A stretch of 64,000 bases of DNA from Halomonas piscis (lineage in GTDB: Bacteria > Pseudomonadota > Gammaproteobacteria > Pseudomonadales > Halomonadaceae): the NCBI RefSeq assembly GCF_031886125.1, contig NZ_CP119391.1, forward strand, positions 186,001-250,000. Direction: 5' to 3'. Below are positions 9,066 through 17,868 of this stretch, one piece after another. The translations under genes were made by a program, and so were the position numbers. Under the pieces are notes generated by a model, which was given only the letters and a program-made list of their open reading frames with translations, was not told where the DNA came from and did no database searches. Every line of letters begins with the position of its first letter. The first letter of the stretch is position 1.

Positions 9066-9950
9066 TCAGTAGTTGATGCGTCGTTCGATAAAGCGGAACT
9101 GCACCACGGTCAGCGCGACCACGATGGCCATCAGGATCACCGACTGGGCGGCGGAGCTGCCCAGGTTGAGCCCCACGAAGCCGTCGGCGTAGACCTTGTA
9201 GACCAAGGTGTTGGTGGTCTGGGCCGGGCCGCCTTGGGTGGTGGCGTGGATCACCCCGAAAGTGTCGAACATGGCATAGACCACGTTGACCACCATCAGG
9301 AAGAAGGTGGTAGGAGAGAGCAGCGGGAAGACGATGGCCCAGAAGCGCTTGTGCGGGCCGGCGCCGTCGATGGCTGCCGCCTCGATCAGCGACTGGGGGA
9401 TCGACTGCAGTCCGGCCAGGAAGAACAGGAAGTTGTAGGCGATCTGCTTCCAGGCGGCGGCGATGATCACCAGCGCCATGGCGTCGACCCCGGAGGTGCG
9501 GTGGTTCCAGCGGTAGCCCAGCATCTCGAGCACATAGGGCACGATGCCGATGGAGGGGTTGAAGATGAACCACCACAGCACCCCGGCGATGGCCGGGGCG
9601 ACGGCGTAGGGCCACACCAGCAAGGTGGTATAGAGGTTGCGCGAGCGCAGCATGCGATTGACGTTGGCCGCCAGCAGCAGGGCGGCGGACATCGATAGCA
9701 GGGTAGTGCCCAGGGCGAAGACTGCCGTGACCGACAAGGAGTTGAGGTAGGTGCCGTCGGCGAACAGGCGAGTGAAGTTTACGAAGCCGACAAAAGTGGT
9801 GTTGAGGCCAAAGGCGTCCTCGCGCAGCAGCGACATGTAGAGCGCCTGGGCCGAGGGCCAGATAAAGAAGATCAGGGTCACGATCACCTGGGGCGCCAGC
9901 AGGGCATAGGGCAGCCAGCGCCCGGGGAAGGTCATGCGTTTGGTCTGCAT
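9066..9950 (-). CDS. ugpA: Glycerol-3-phosphate ABC importer permease
   Basis: A 294-residue inner-membrane permease with an N-terminal membrane segment ([16 protein letters not shown]) and the BPD coupling loop [20 protein letters not shown]. It pairs with UgpE to form the transmembrane channel. It follows ugpB after a 78-nt gap that contains a strong hairpin, which may set the ratio of binding protein to permease. Confidence 0.93.
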   Translation of the reverse strand: MQTKRMTFPGRWLPYALLAPQVIVTLIFFIWPSAQALYMSLLREDAFGLNTTFVGFVNFTRLFADGTYLNSLSVTAVFALGTTLLSMSAALLLAANVNRMLRSRNLYTTLLVWPYAVAPAIAGVLWWFIFNPSIGIVPYVLEMLGYRWNHRTSGVDAMALVIIAAAWKQIAYNFLFFLAGLQSIPQSLIEAAAIDGAGPHKRFWAIVFPLLSPTTFFLMVVNVVYAMFDTFGVIHATTQGGPAQTTNTLVYKVYADGFVGLNLGSSAAQSVILMAIVVALTVVQFRFIERRINY

Positions 9951-9989
9951 AGTAGAGCCCGGCAGGAGAGTGGCGTTTCGAAAACGACA

Positions 9990-10014
9990 CCGCCCGCTGT
10001 TCGGCAGCGGGCGG
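9990..10014 (-). promoter_or_regulatory. Intercistronic hairpin between ugpB and ugpA
   Basis: CCGCCCGCTG pairs perfectly with CAGCGGGCGG across a 5-nt TTCGG loop. There is no U-run, so it is more likely a 3'-end stabiliser or partial attenuator that keeps ugpB mRNA more abundant than the permease message, as is common after binding-protein genes. Confidence 0.6.
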
Positions 10015-10028
10015 CAAGTGAAGGCGCG

Positions 10029-11348
10029 TCAACGGTTGGCGCTTTCGAAGTCGCGCAGCAAGGCATTGCCGCGGCGCGCGGCGTCGGCGCCGGCCTGCTC
10101 ACCGCTTTTCTGGCCGCTCATAACCGCCTCCATCTCCTCGGAGATGATGTCGCGGATCTGCACGAAGTTGCCGAAGCGCAGGCCCTTGGAGTTCTCGGTG
10201 GGCGGGTTGAGGGTCATCTGCTCGATGGAGATGTCAGTGCCGGGGTTCTCGGCATAGAAGCCCTGCTCCTTGCTCAGCTCCCAGGCGGCCTGGGTGATCG
10301 GCAGGTAACCGGTACGCTGGTGCCATTCGGCCTGCACCTCGGGCTGGGAAAGGTACTCGAAGAAGGCGGCTACGGCCTCGTACTCCTCGTCGCTGTGACC
10401 CTGCAGGGCCCACAGGGTAGCGCCGCCGATGATGGAGTTCTGAGGAGCGCTCTCCACGTCGGCGTAGTAGGGCTGCATGGCGTAGTCCACGTCGAAGTCG
10501 GAGTTGGCCAGCACCCCGACGCGGGCGGCAGAGGAGCCGAAGAACATGGCGCACTCGCCTGAGTAGAACATCGGCGCGGCGTCATCGCCCGGTCCCGGGC
10601 CGCCCCAGCGGAAGACGCCCTCGTCCTGCCACGCCTTGAGATTGTCCCAGTGGCGCGCCACCAGCTCGTTGTCGAAGACGAACTCGGTATCGAGGCCGCC
10701 GAACCCGTTCTCCAGGGTGCCCAGAGGCGAGTCATGCATGGCGGAGAAGTTCTCCAGCATCACCCAGCTCGGCCAGGAGGTGGTGAAGCCGCAGCTGGCC
10801 GCCTCGCTCTCGCGCAGCTGGCGTGAGGCCTCAACCACCTCTTCCCAGGTCTCCGGCGTGTCCTGGATGCCGGCGGCATCGAAGGCGTCGCGGTTGATAT
10901 ACAGGATCGGCGTGGAGGAGTTGAAGGGGAAGGAGAGCATGTTGCCGCGGGTATCGGTGTAGTAGCCGACCACCGCCGGCAGGAAGGCCTCGCGGTCGAA
11001 GGCGCGACCGTGGGCTTCCATCAGTTCGTGGATGGGATAGACGGCGCCCTCGGCGGCCATCATGGTGCCGGTGCCCACCTCGAAAACCTGCAGGATGTGC
11101 GGCTGCTCACCCGCGCGGAAGGCTGCGATGGCGCCGGTCATGGTCTCGGTGTAGTTGCCGCGGTAGCTGGGGCGCACCCGGTAGTCGTCCTGAGAGGTGT
11201 TGAAGTCCTCGGTGATGCCTTCGAGGATCTCGCCGAGCTCGCCGCCCATGGCGTGCCACCACTGGATTTCCACGGCGGCGTGAGCGGATAGCGACAGGGT
11301 AGCAGCGGTGACGCCGGCGGCCAGGACCTTGCAAGACGGTACGAACAT
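10029..11348 (-). CDS. ugpB: Periplasmic glycerol-3-phosphate binding protein
   Basis: A 439-residue extracellular solute-binding protein (family 1), nearly the length of E. coli UgpB (438). A Sec signal peptide ends near LSAHAAVEIQWWHAMGGELG; the mature protein keeps typical UgpB stretches such as EIQWWHAMGGELGE, PFNSSTPILYINRDAF and GGATLWALQGH. ATG at 11348 was chosen because AAGGAGAG lies just upstream; an earlier in-frame ATG has no such site. It is the first gene of ugpB-A-E-C-phosphatase, and a Pho-box-like site lies 68 bp upstream. Confidence 0.94.
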   Translation of the reverse strand: MFVPSCKVLAAGVTAATLSLSAHAAVEIQWWHAMGGELGEILEGITEDFNTSQDDYRVRPSYRGNYTETMTGAIAAFRAGEQPHILQVFEVGTGTMMAAEGAVYPIHELMEAHGRAFDREAFLPAVVGYYTDTRGNMLSFPFNSSTPILYINRDAFDAAGIQDTPETWEEVVEASRQLRESEAASCGFTTSWPSWVMLENFSAMHDSPLGTLENGFGGLDTEFVFDNELVARHWDNLKAWQDEGVFRWGGPGPGDDAAPMFYSGECAMFFGSSAARVGVLANSDFDVDYAMQPYYADVESAPQNSIIGGATLWALQGHSDEEYEAVAAFFEYLSQPEVQAEWHQRTGYLPITQAAWELSKEQGFYAENPGTDISIEQMTLNPPTENSKGLRFGNFVQIRDIISEEMEAVMSGQKSGEQAGADAARRGNALLRDFESANR

Positions 11349-11415
11349 GGGGCTCTCCTTGCATGTTGCAAGCGCAATCATCGGTGAACGTCGTGCTCGA
11401 TTTTAGTGGCGATGA

Positions 11416-11433
11416 ATGACGGTTTCATGGCAG
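11416..11433 (-). promoter_or_regulatory. Pho box upstream of ugpB
   Basis: The minus strand reads CTGCCATGAAACCGTCAT: half-sites CTGCCAT and CCGTCAT with the 11-nt repeat spacing of PhoB sites, 68 bp before the ugpB start. Confidence 0.65.
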
Positions 11434-11510
11434 GGGGATGACGCCTGCTCGATGTCATGTTTCCGTCACGGGGAGGCGGCAGGCTATGGCTCGCTGATCC
11501 CCCGGCTGAC

Positions 11511-11757
11511 ATGCGTCTTGCCCTCTTCGGTTTCGACGACACTCTGTTGGATGGCGACTGCAGCGTCCTGGGGAACGGTTGGATGGTGGAGCGCGGTTGG
11601 ATAGTCTCTCCCAGTGGGTCTCTGGCACGCACTTAAGCCATGGATGCGGCCTACCTACGGGTCGGCTCAGCTTGAAGCAGTATCTGGCCGTTACTCTTTC
11701 CGCCGCTGGCGGGCCGCCACGCGGTGGAAGTTGCTGACGAGGCGAAGGCCTTCGTCA
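11511..11757 (+). pseudogene. HAD phosphatase remnant
   Basis: It starts MRLALFGFDDTLLDGD, closely matching the HAD enzyme at 755-1420, then loses frame; a later stretch reads PLAGRHAVEVADEAKAF, matching PLAGRSVQEVAEQVDAF of the intact gene. Stops and shifts interrupt it, and the C-terminal half is missing. Confidence 0.75.
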
Positions 11758-11945
11758 CCGGCTCTGCAAGATCCAGCGGGAACTGGGGCTGACCGCGCTG
11801 TTCGTCACCATGGCCAGGAGGAGGCGCTGATGATGTCGGACCGCATCTTCCTGATGCACCAGGGTGACATTGTCCAGCGAGGGGATGCCGAAGCCCTCTA
11901 TTCCGCCTGGAGGACACCTTGCGCAAGCGGGGATATCCGGAATAG
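11758..11945 (+). pseudogene. ABC ATPase remnant
   Basis: The translation LTALFVTMARRRR / EEALMMSDRIFLMHQGDIVQ matches the region around the H-loop of the ATPase at the left edge of the window, with a one-base deletion in the VTHDQEEAL motif. It directly follows the HAD remnant, the reverse of the gene order at 3-1420. Confidence 0.75.
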
Positions 11946-11996
11946 ATGGAGAATGCTGACGCCGGTACCCAAAAAGTGGTGAGTCTTTACCTAGCT

Positions 11997-12016
11997 CAAG
12001 TATGTCCATATACTTG
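11997..12016 (+). promoter_or_regulatory. Probable ArsR operator
   Basis: CAAGTATGTCCATATACTTG is a perfect 7-bp inverted repeat (CAAGTAT/ATACTTG) with a 6-nt spacer, 5 bp before the arsR start. ArsR-family repressors bind such AT-rich dyads and are released by As(III). Confidence 0.65.
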
Positions 12017-12021
12017 GACTC

Positions 12022-12372
12022 ATGGAAACGTCGAAGGCACTCGAAATTTTTTCCGCGCTATCCCAGGAAACTCGCCTGGAGGCATTCCGGCTGCTTGTTC
12101 GACATGAGCCGGAAGGGCTCCCTGCCGGTGAAATCGCACGGCAGTTGGAGGTGCCGCACAACACCATGTCGGCGCACCTATCCGTGCTTTCTCGTACAGG
12201 ACTCGTTCTTTCCCGGCGCCAGAGCCGCTCGATCATCTATCGAGCAAACTTAAATCATATGCAAGAGACGATCCGGTTTCTGGTCAATGACTGTTGTGCG
12301 GGCCATCCGGAGGTCTGCGACCCCCTGGCAGCGTCTCTGATCGACTGCTCCTTCCATCAAGGCGATCAATGA
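12022..12372 (+). CDS. arsR: ArsR-family arsenic-responsive repressor
   Basis: A winged-helix regulator of 116 residues. The recognition helix region reads AGEIARQLEVPHNTMSAHLSVL and the wing LVLSRRQSRSIIYR. The cysteines that could hold As(III) are near the C-terminus (NDCCAGHPEVCDPL) rather than in the DNA-binding helix as in E. coli ArsR, so it belongs to the type with a C-terminal sensing site. It is the first gene of arsR-arsC-ACR3 (7-nt gap to arsC) and probably represses itself through the adjacent dyad. No strong ribosome site is visible before ATG 12022. Confidence 0.9.
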   Translation: METSKALEIFSALSQETRLEAFRLLVRHEPEGLPAGEIARQLEVPHNTMSAHLSVLSRTGLVLSRRQSRSIIYRANLNHMQETIRFLVNDCCAGHPEVCDPLAASLIDCSFHQGDQ

Positions 12373-12379
12373 GGTCACC

Positions 12380-12793
12380 ATGCAACCGCTGATTTATCAC
12401 AACCCTGACTGCGGCACGTCGCGCAATACCTTGGCGATGATCAAGGCCTCCGGTGAAAGCCCCGGGGTCATCGAGTATCTCAAAACGCCGCCCAGCCGTG
12501 AGCGACTGGTCACGTTGCTGTCGATGATGGAGATCGCTCCACGCGATCTCCTTCGGCGCAAGGGCACGCCTTACGATGAGTTGGGGCTCGACGATCCGGC
12601 ATTGAATGATGATCAGCTGATCGACGCCATGCTGGCGCATCCGATTCTGATCAATCGCCCGATCGTCGTGACTGACAAGGGGGCTCGGCTATGCCGACCT
12701 TCCGAGCGCGTGCTGGAGCTGCTCGAACGGCCTGTCGAACACTTCATCAAGGAAGACGGCGAAGTGATTCATCACCCGGGAGCAGCGCAATGA
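12380..12793 (+). CDS. arsC: Glutaredoxin-dependent arsenate reductase
   Basis: A 137-residue ArsC of the E. coli plasmid type. The catalytic cysteine is in [13 protein letters not shown], and [15 protein letters not shown] carries conserved arginines. It reduces arsenate to arsenite for export. The stop overlaps the next start as ATGA, coupling it to the efflux pump gene. Confidence 0.94.
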   Translation: MQPLIYHNPDCGTSRNTLAMIKASGESPGVIEYLKTPPSRERLVTLLSMMEIAPRDLLRRKGTPYDELGLDDPALNDDQLIDAMLAHPILINRPIVVTDKGARLCRPSERVLELLERPVEHFIKEDGEVIHHPGAAQ

Positions 12794-13884
12794 CCCGGAT
12801 GACCACGCAACCGGCTAGCCAGGCCCCTGATACCTCTGAAGGCATGGGGCGATTCGAGCGTTTCCTTACCGTCTGGGTGGCTTTGGCCATCGTGGCGGGT
12901 GTGCTGCTCGGGCAGTTCGCCCCGGCCATCCCCGAGGCCTTGTCGCGTTTCGAGTATGCCCAGGTGTCGATTCCGGTGGCGGTGCTAATCTGGGCGATGA
13001 TCTTTCCCATGATGGTGCAGATCGATTTCACCTCGATCCTCGGCGTCCGCCGCCAACCCAAGGGGCTGGCTATCACCACCACGGTGAATTGGCTGATCAA
13101 GCCCTTCACCATGTTCGCCATCGCCTGGTTCTTCCTGACCGTGGTGTTCGCACCGCTGATCCCCGCTGAAAAAGCCAATGAATACCTGGCCGGGGCCATC
13201 CTGCTGGGTGCGGCGCCCTGCACTGCCATGGTCTTCGTGTGGAGCTACCTCACCCGTGGCGATGCGGCCTATACCCTGGTGCAGGTGGCGCTCAACGACC
13301 TGATCATGCTGTTCGCCTTCGCGCCCATCGTGGTCTTCCTACTCGGCGTGTCGAATATCCAGGTGCCCTGGGATACGGTCCTCCTGTCGGTGGTGCTCTA
13401 CATCGTGATTCCGCTGGGAGCCGGCTACCTGACCCGTCAGGCGATCATCAAGCGGCGCGGCATCGCGTGGTTCGACAATGTCTTCATGAAACGCCTAGCC
13501 CCCATCACCCCGACCGGCTTGATCATCACCCTGGTGTTGCTGTTCGCCTTCCAGGGCGATGTGATTATCGCCAACCCGCTGCATATCGTGCTGATCGCCA
13601 TCCCGCTGACTCTTCAGACCTTCTTGATCTTCTTCCTCGCCTACGGCTGGGCCAGAGCCTGGAGAGTGCCCCACAACGTCGCCGCGCCCGGGGCGATGAT
13701 CGGTGCCAGCAACTTCTTCGAGCTGGCCGTAGCGGCCGCCATTGCCCTGTTCGGGCTGCAGTCCGGCGCGGCGCTGGCAACGGTGGTGGGCGTGCTGGTG
13801 GAGGTACCGGTCATGCTAGCCCTAGTGCGCATTGCCAACGTCACCCGTGGCCGCTTCCCGGGGGCCCAGGCAGCCCGGGGCTGA
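12790..13884 (+). CDS. acr3: ACR3-type arsenite efflux permease
   Basis: A 364-residue inner-membrane transporter with about ten hydrophobic segments. It has the essential cysteine in [20 protein letters not shown] and the conserved glutamate near its end ([11 protein letters not shown]), both ACR3 hallmarks. It extrudes As(III) made by ArsC. The start is the ATG overlapping the arsC stop. It is convergent with phoD, whose stop lies 76 bp away. Confidence 0.94.
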   Translation: MTRMTTQPASQAPDTSEGMGRFERFLTVWVALAIVAGVLLGQFAPAIPEALSRFEYAQVSIPVAVLIWAMIFPMMVQIDFTSILGVRRQPKGLAITTTVNWLIKPFTMFAIAWFFLTVVFAPLIPAEKANEYLAGAILLGAAPCTAMVFVWSYLTRGDAAYTLVQVALNDLIMLFAFAPIVVFLLGVSNIQVPWDTVLLSVVLYIVIPLGAGYLTRQAIIKRRGIAWFDNVFMKRLAPITPTGLIITLVLLFAFQGDVIIANPLHIVLIAIPLTLQTFLIFFLAYGWARAWRVPHNVAAPGAMIGASNFFELAVAAAIALFGLQSGAALATVVGVLVEVPVMLALVRIANVTRGRFPGAQAARG

Positions 13885-13960
13885 GCCATGGCCGTCATGA
13901 TCATACCAATCAGGTATTCCGGCGCTCCTCTTTGGCAACGATGGCGACGCCATCGAGGCG

Positions 13961-15511
13961 TCACCCCTGATGAGGCGTTAATACCTGACGATGTAGCGCG
14001 GTGCCCGCCGTATCCATCAGTGTGACGGTAAGGGATTCATCTTCGCCATTCAGATCGACCTGGCCGAAGAACTGATAGCCGGCCGAGGGTGGCAGGTTCG
14101 ACTGTCCGGCAGGCGGCGCCTTTTGATACACCACCTGGGGGCCGAAAGTCATGTCGAGTTCGTTGGGGCCAAAGGTTCCCGCATGCAATGGTCCGCTGAT
14201 GAACTCCCAAAACGGCGCGAACTCCTTGAAGCTGGCACGCTCGGGAGAGTAATGGTGCGCGGCAGTGTAGTGCACATCCGCGGTCAGCCATACCACATTA
14301 CGAATGCCCTCGTCGCGGATGGCCTTGAGCAGCTTGGCGATCTCCATTTCCCGCCCCTTGGGCTCGCCGTCCTCACCATTGGCGCTTGCCTCGTAGTGCT
14401 CGCCATCCGCCACCACCAGCCCCACCGGCATATCGGCGGCGATGATCTTCCAGGTCGCCTGGCTGCGCCGCAGGGCATTCAGCAACCAGGCAAGCTGAGG
14501 TTCACCGAGGAAGTCCGTCGCCGGCCCAGGTTGGGTCTGGCGGTTGCGGCTATTGGCGCCACGGAAACTACGCATGTCGAGCATGAAGACTTCAAGCCCC
14601 GGTCCGTAGGGAAAGCGCCGGTAGATGCGTTGCGGCGATTCGGGCTGCTGGCGAATCGGCATGTACTCCAGGAAGGCCTGCCGTCCCCGCGCCGCCAGCA
14701 GCGACACGTTGTTCTCGGTATAGCGCGGGTCCTCGAGGTGTTCCTCGGGATACCAGTTATTGAACGTTTCGTGATCATCCCACTGGGCAAGCATCGGCAC
14801 TTCGGCGTTGAAGCGCTTGAGGTTGTCATCCAGCAGATTGTAGGCGTACTGCCCCCGGTACTCCTCCAGGCTCTGGGCAACCTGAGCTTTGGCCGAGGTC
14901 ATCCGGTTGCGCCAGATCTTTCCATCTTCCAGCACCACCGTTTCCTCCAGAGGACCATCCGCGTAAACCGTGTCACCGGAATGGATGAAGAAGTCCGGTC
15001 GCTGGCCGCGCATGGTTTCGTAGATGCGCATGCCACCTCGGGACTCATCGATGCCCCAGCCTTGCCCCACCGTATCTCCCGACCAGACGAAGCGTACGTC
15101 CCGAGGCGTGGAGGAAGGCAGGCTCAACTGCCCGACTACCGGTTCGCTGATGGCGCGATGATCCCCCAAGGCGGCAAAACGCACCCGGTAGTGCAGCCGG
15201 TCCCAGTCCGCCAATCCTGTCACATCCAGCTTGGCCGCCAGGTCGCTCACCGGCAGCGCCTGCGGACCCTGTAGCTGGCGCGCGCCGCGAAACTCGGGGT
15301 TATCGGCGAGCTCCACCAGCATGCGCGCCGGCCGGTCGACGCGGCTCCAGAGCATCGCGCGATCGATGAGCATGTCGCCGCTCATCACGCCGGAGGTAAT
15401 CACGGGCCGTCGAGTCTGCGCCAGTACGATAGCCGGCGCCGCCAGGACACCCCCGGCCATCACACCGCCCTTGAGGCCCAATGCCAGAAAATCGCGTCGA
15501 GAGAATCGCAT
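13961..15511 (-). CDS. phoD: PhoD-family alkaline phosphatase/phosphodiesterase
   Basis: A 516-residue exported metallophosphatase. The Tat signal is RFSRRDFLALGLKGG followed by a hydrophobic stretch to about residue 32. The catalytic domain has HSGDTVYADGP, QWDDHETFNNW and WLTADVHYTAAHHY, as in the PhoD phosphatases that use iron and calcium. ATG 15511 follows AGGAGAA; an in-frame ATG at 15538 lacks a ribosome site. It releases phosphate from mono- and diesters in the periplasm or outside the cell. It is divergent from phoX, and the 266-bp intergenic region holds one Pho-box-like site for each. Confidence 0.93.
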   Translation of the reverse strand: MRFSRRDFLALGLKGGVMAGGVLAAPAIVLAQTRRPVITSGVMSGDMLIDRAMLWSRVDRPARMLVELADNPEFRGARQLQGPQALPVSDLAAKLDVTGLADWDRLHYRVRFAALGDHRAISEPVVGQLSLPSSTPRDVRFVWSGDTVGQGWGIDESRGGMRIYETMRGQRPDFFIHSGDTVYADGPLEETVVLEDGKIWRNRMTSAKAQVAQSLEEYRGQYAYNLLDDNLKRFNAEVPMLAQWDDHETFNNWYPEEHLEDPRYTENNVSLLAARGRQAFLEYMPIRQQPESPQRIYRRFPYGPGLEVFMLDMRSFRGANSRNRQTQPGPATDFLGEPQLAWLLNALRRSQATWKIIAADMPVGLVVADGEHYEASANGEDGEPKGREMEIAKLLKAIRDEGIRNVVWLTADVHYTAAHHYSPERASFKEFAPFWEFISGPLHAGTFGPNELDMTFGPQVVYQKAPPAGQSNLPPSAGYQFFGQVDLNGEDESLTVTLMDTAGTALHRQVLTPHQG

Positions 15512-15570
15512 GCCGTTTCTCCTGTTAAAGATGGCCAAGCATCATTCGAGCTCAAGCCTGGCATTGATGT

Positions 15571-15588
15571 ATGACACAAAATTGACAG
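15571..15588 (-). promoter_or_regulatory. Pho box upstream of phoD
   Basis: The minus strand reads CTGTCAATTTTGTGTCAT: half-sites CTGTCAA and GTGTCAT with an AT-rich 4-nt spacer, 60 bp before the phoD start. Confidence 0.68.
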
Positions 15589-15696
15589 TGCATTTTTTGC
15601 CGCAGCAAGAGGCGCCGACGCCGCAGCAGGAGGCCATGACTGAGGCACCGCAGGCCAATGAGAGGGTTGGCAAAATGACATCGTAGTGAGACGGGA

Positions 15697-15714
15697 CCGT
15701 CACGCATCTGTCAC
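15697..15714 (+). promoter_or_regulatory. Pho box upstream of intact phoX
   Basis: CCGTCACGCATCTGTCAC has two CNGTCAC half-sites 11 nt apart, 63 bp before the phoX start. It is conserved in the duplicate copy with one change in the spacer. Confidence 0.7.
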
Positions 15715-15777
15715 CGCGGCCAAGTATCGTCAGTCGTCGTCAACGTTGTGACCGACACCGATACGAGGAAGAGTCCC

Positions 15778-17754
15778 ATGGTTTTCAATCGTCGCGCGTA
15801 TTTCGAAGAGGCCGAGAACATTCCCAGCAACCCCGCGGTGAGCGCCCCGATCGGCGAGATCATCGAACGCCGCTATTCGCGCCGCGGCTTTCTCAAGGCA
15901 ACCGGCACCTCCGGGCTCGGGGTGGCCGCGATCGGCGCCATGAACCCGCTTGCCGCGGCCATCGCCGCCGAAAGCGGTAGCCTCGACCGTTTCGCCTTCG
16001 ACGAGATCGTCCATGGCGTCGACACCACCCACCATGTGGCCGAGGGTCATGACGCCGAGGTGCTGATCCGCTGGGGCGACCCGCTGTTTGCCGATGCCCC
16101 TGAGTTGGACCCGTTGAACCAGAGCGCCGATGCCCAGGAGCGGCAGTTCGGCTACAACAATGACTATGTGGGCTTCGTGCCGCTCGACGGCAACCCGGAT
16201 CACGGCCTGCTGGTGGTCAACCATGAATATACCAACGAAGAACTGATGTTCCCGGGCCTGCCGGGACCCCTCGATGAGCATGACTTCACCGGCCTGACCC
16301 GCGAGATGGTCGAGATCGAGCAGGCCGCCCATGGCCTGTCGGTGGTCGAGGTCCAGCGCCGGGGTGGTAAGTGGCAGTATCTCAAGGACAGCCGCTACAA
16401 CCGTCGCATCACGCCGCGCTCCACCGAGATGGCGATCAGCGGCCCCGCCGCCGGGGATGCGCTGCTGAAGACCAGCGCCGACCCGTCCGGCAAGAAGGTC
16501 ATCGGCACCCTCAACAACTGCGCCGGGGGCACCACCCCCTGGGGTACGGTGCTGTCCTGCGAAGAGAACATTCACTACTACTTCATGGGCGACCCCGCCG
16601 GCCACCCGAACGCGGCGCTGCTCGAGCGCTACGGCATCCCGGCCATGGGCTATGCCTGGGGCCGCTACGACGACCGCTTCGACATCGCCAAGGAGCCCTT
16701 TGAATCCAACCGTTTCGGCTGGGTGGTCGAGATCGACCCGCGGGACCCGACCTCAATGCCGATCAAGCGCACCGCCCTGGGCCGCTTCAAGCACGAAGCC
16801 GCAGCCAACGTGGTCTCCGGGGACGGCAGGCTGGTGGTCTACATGGGCGACGACCAGCGCTTCGACTACCTCTACAAGTTCGTCACCCGCGATCCGGTCG
16901 ATACGGCCAGCCCCGCCAACAACCGTGATCTCCTGGATCACGGTACTCTCTACGTGGCACGCTTCAATGCCGATGGCGGCGTCACCTGGCTGCCGCTGGT
17001 CCACGGTCAGGGGCCGCTGACCGCGGAGAACGGCTTCGCCAGCCAGGCCGAGGTGCTGATCAAGGCGCGGCTGGCCGGCGACGCCCTGGGCGCCACGCCA
17101 ATGGATCGCCCGGAAGACGTCGAGGCCAACCCCGAGACCGGTCGCGTCTATGTGATGTTGACCAACAACACCGAGCGCACCGCGGGCCAGGTGGATGCCG
17201 CCAACCCCCGCGCCGACAATACCTTCGGGCATATCGTCGAGGTCGTCACCGAGGGCGGCGATCACACTGCCAGCCGTGACCGCTGGGAGATCCTGGTCAA
17301 GTGCGGCGATCCATCCCGCGCCGAGGTGGGCGCCCTGTGGAACCCGGCCACCAGCGAGAACGGCTGGTTCGCCGCGCCGGACAACTGTGCCATCGACCAT
17401 CGCGGTCGATTGTGGGTGGCCACCGACCAGGGCAGCAACTGGGCGACGACCGGCACCGCCGACGGCGTCTGGGCCCTGGAGACTCAGGGCGAGCGGCGCG
17501 GCACCGGCAAGATGTTCTTCCGCGTACCGCTGGGCGCCGAGATGTGCGGCCCCTGCTTCAGCCCGGACGACGGCGCGCTGTTCGTCGCCGTGCAGCACCC
17601 GGCCGCCGACGGTACCGAGGCCTATGCAGGCCGCAAGGGACGCCCCTCCACCTTCGAGGACCCGGCAACCCGTTGGCCGGACTTCCAGGACGGCATGCCA
17701 CCACGCCCGTCGCTGGTGGTCATCACCCGTCGGGGCGGTGGCGCCATCGGCTGA
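15778..17754 (+). CDS. phoX: PhoX-family alkaline phosphatase
   Basis: A 658-residue secreted phosphatase of the PhoX (DUF839) family, which uses iron and calcium. A twin-arginine signal lies unusually deep ([19 protein letters not shown], about residues 30-50). Family landmarks are [19 protein letters not shown], the GRYDDRFD region and [22 protein letters not shown] 15778 follows GAGGAAGAG and was preferred to an upstream in-frame GTG. It supplies phosphate from external organic esters. The broken copy at 1479-3255 derives from the same gene. Confidence 0.94.
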   Translation: MVFNRRAYFEEAENIPSNPAVSAPIGEIIERRYSRRGFLKATGTSGLGVAAIGAMNPLAAAIAAESGSLDRFAFDEIVHGVDTTHHVAEGHDAEVLIRWGDPLFADAPELDPLNQSADAQERQFGYNNDYVGFVPLDGNPDHGLLVVNHEYTNEELMFPGLPGPLDEHDFTGLTREMVEIEQAAHGLSVVEVQRRGGKWQYLKDSRYNRRITPRSTEMAISGPAAGDALLKTSADPSGKKVIGTLNNCAGGTTPWGTVLSCEENIHYYFMGDPAGHPNAALLERYGIPAMGYAWGRYDDRFDIAKEPFESNRFGWVVEIDPRDPTSMPIKRTALGRFKHEAAANVVSGDGRLVVYMGDDQRFDYLYKFVTRDPVDTASPANNRDLLDHGTLYVARFNADGGVTWLPLVHGQGPLTAENGFASQAEVLIKARLAGDALGATPMDRPEDVEANPETGRVYVMLTNNTERTAGQVDAANPRADNTFGHIVEVVTEGGDHTASRDRWEILVKCGDPSRAEVGALWNPATSENGWFAAPDNCAIDHRGRLWVATDQGSNWATTGTADGVWALETQGERRGTGKMFFRVPLGAEMCGPCFSPDDGALFVAVQHPAADGTEAYAGRKGRPSTFEDPATRWPDFQDGMPPRPSLVVITRRGGGAIG

Positions 17755-17756
17755 GG

Positions 17757-17775
17757 CGCGAGTCAGCCACTCGCG
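17757..17775 (+). terminator. Hairpin after phoX
   Basis: CGCGAGT and ACTCGCG form a 7-bp stem with a 5-nt loop just after the phoX stop. There is no T-run, so terminator function is tentative. Confidence 0.4.
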
Positions 17776-17787
17776 AACCCCATAGAA

Positions 17788-17805
17788 TTGTCACTCAACC
17801 GTCAT
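17788..17805 (+). promoter_or_regulatory. Pho box upstream of phnC operon
   Basis: TTGTCACTCAACCGTCAT has half-sites TTGTCAC and CCGTCAT spaced 11 nt apart, 63 bp before the phnC start. It is the only clear control site for the 12-gene operon. Confidence 0.65.
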
Positions 17806-17868
17806 CGATTGGACCTCGAAGCTTAATATTTCTACGCGACACTAGCGCCGACTACTAAAGGAGGCGTT

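Larger units (their letters stand above)
15674..17754 (+). repeat. Right arm of phoX inverted repeat
   Basis: This arm holds the intact phoX and its promoter region; it matches 1479-3354 in inverted orientation, apart from about 216 bp missing from the left arm and scattered differences. Confidence 0.8.

Noticed and set aside
13885..13960. Terminator between ACR3 and phoD
   Set aside because: A 6-bp stem (GATGGC/GCCATC) exists near 13941 but has no T-run and is too weak to call.
15730..17598. Long open frames antisense to phoX
   Set aside because: They are shadows of codon bias in a GC-rich gene, repeated at both phoX copies, with no family resemblance or ribosome sites.
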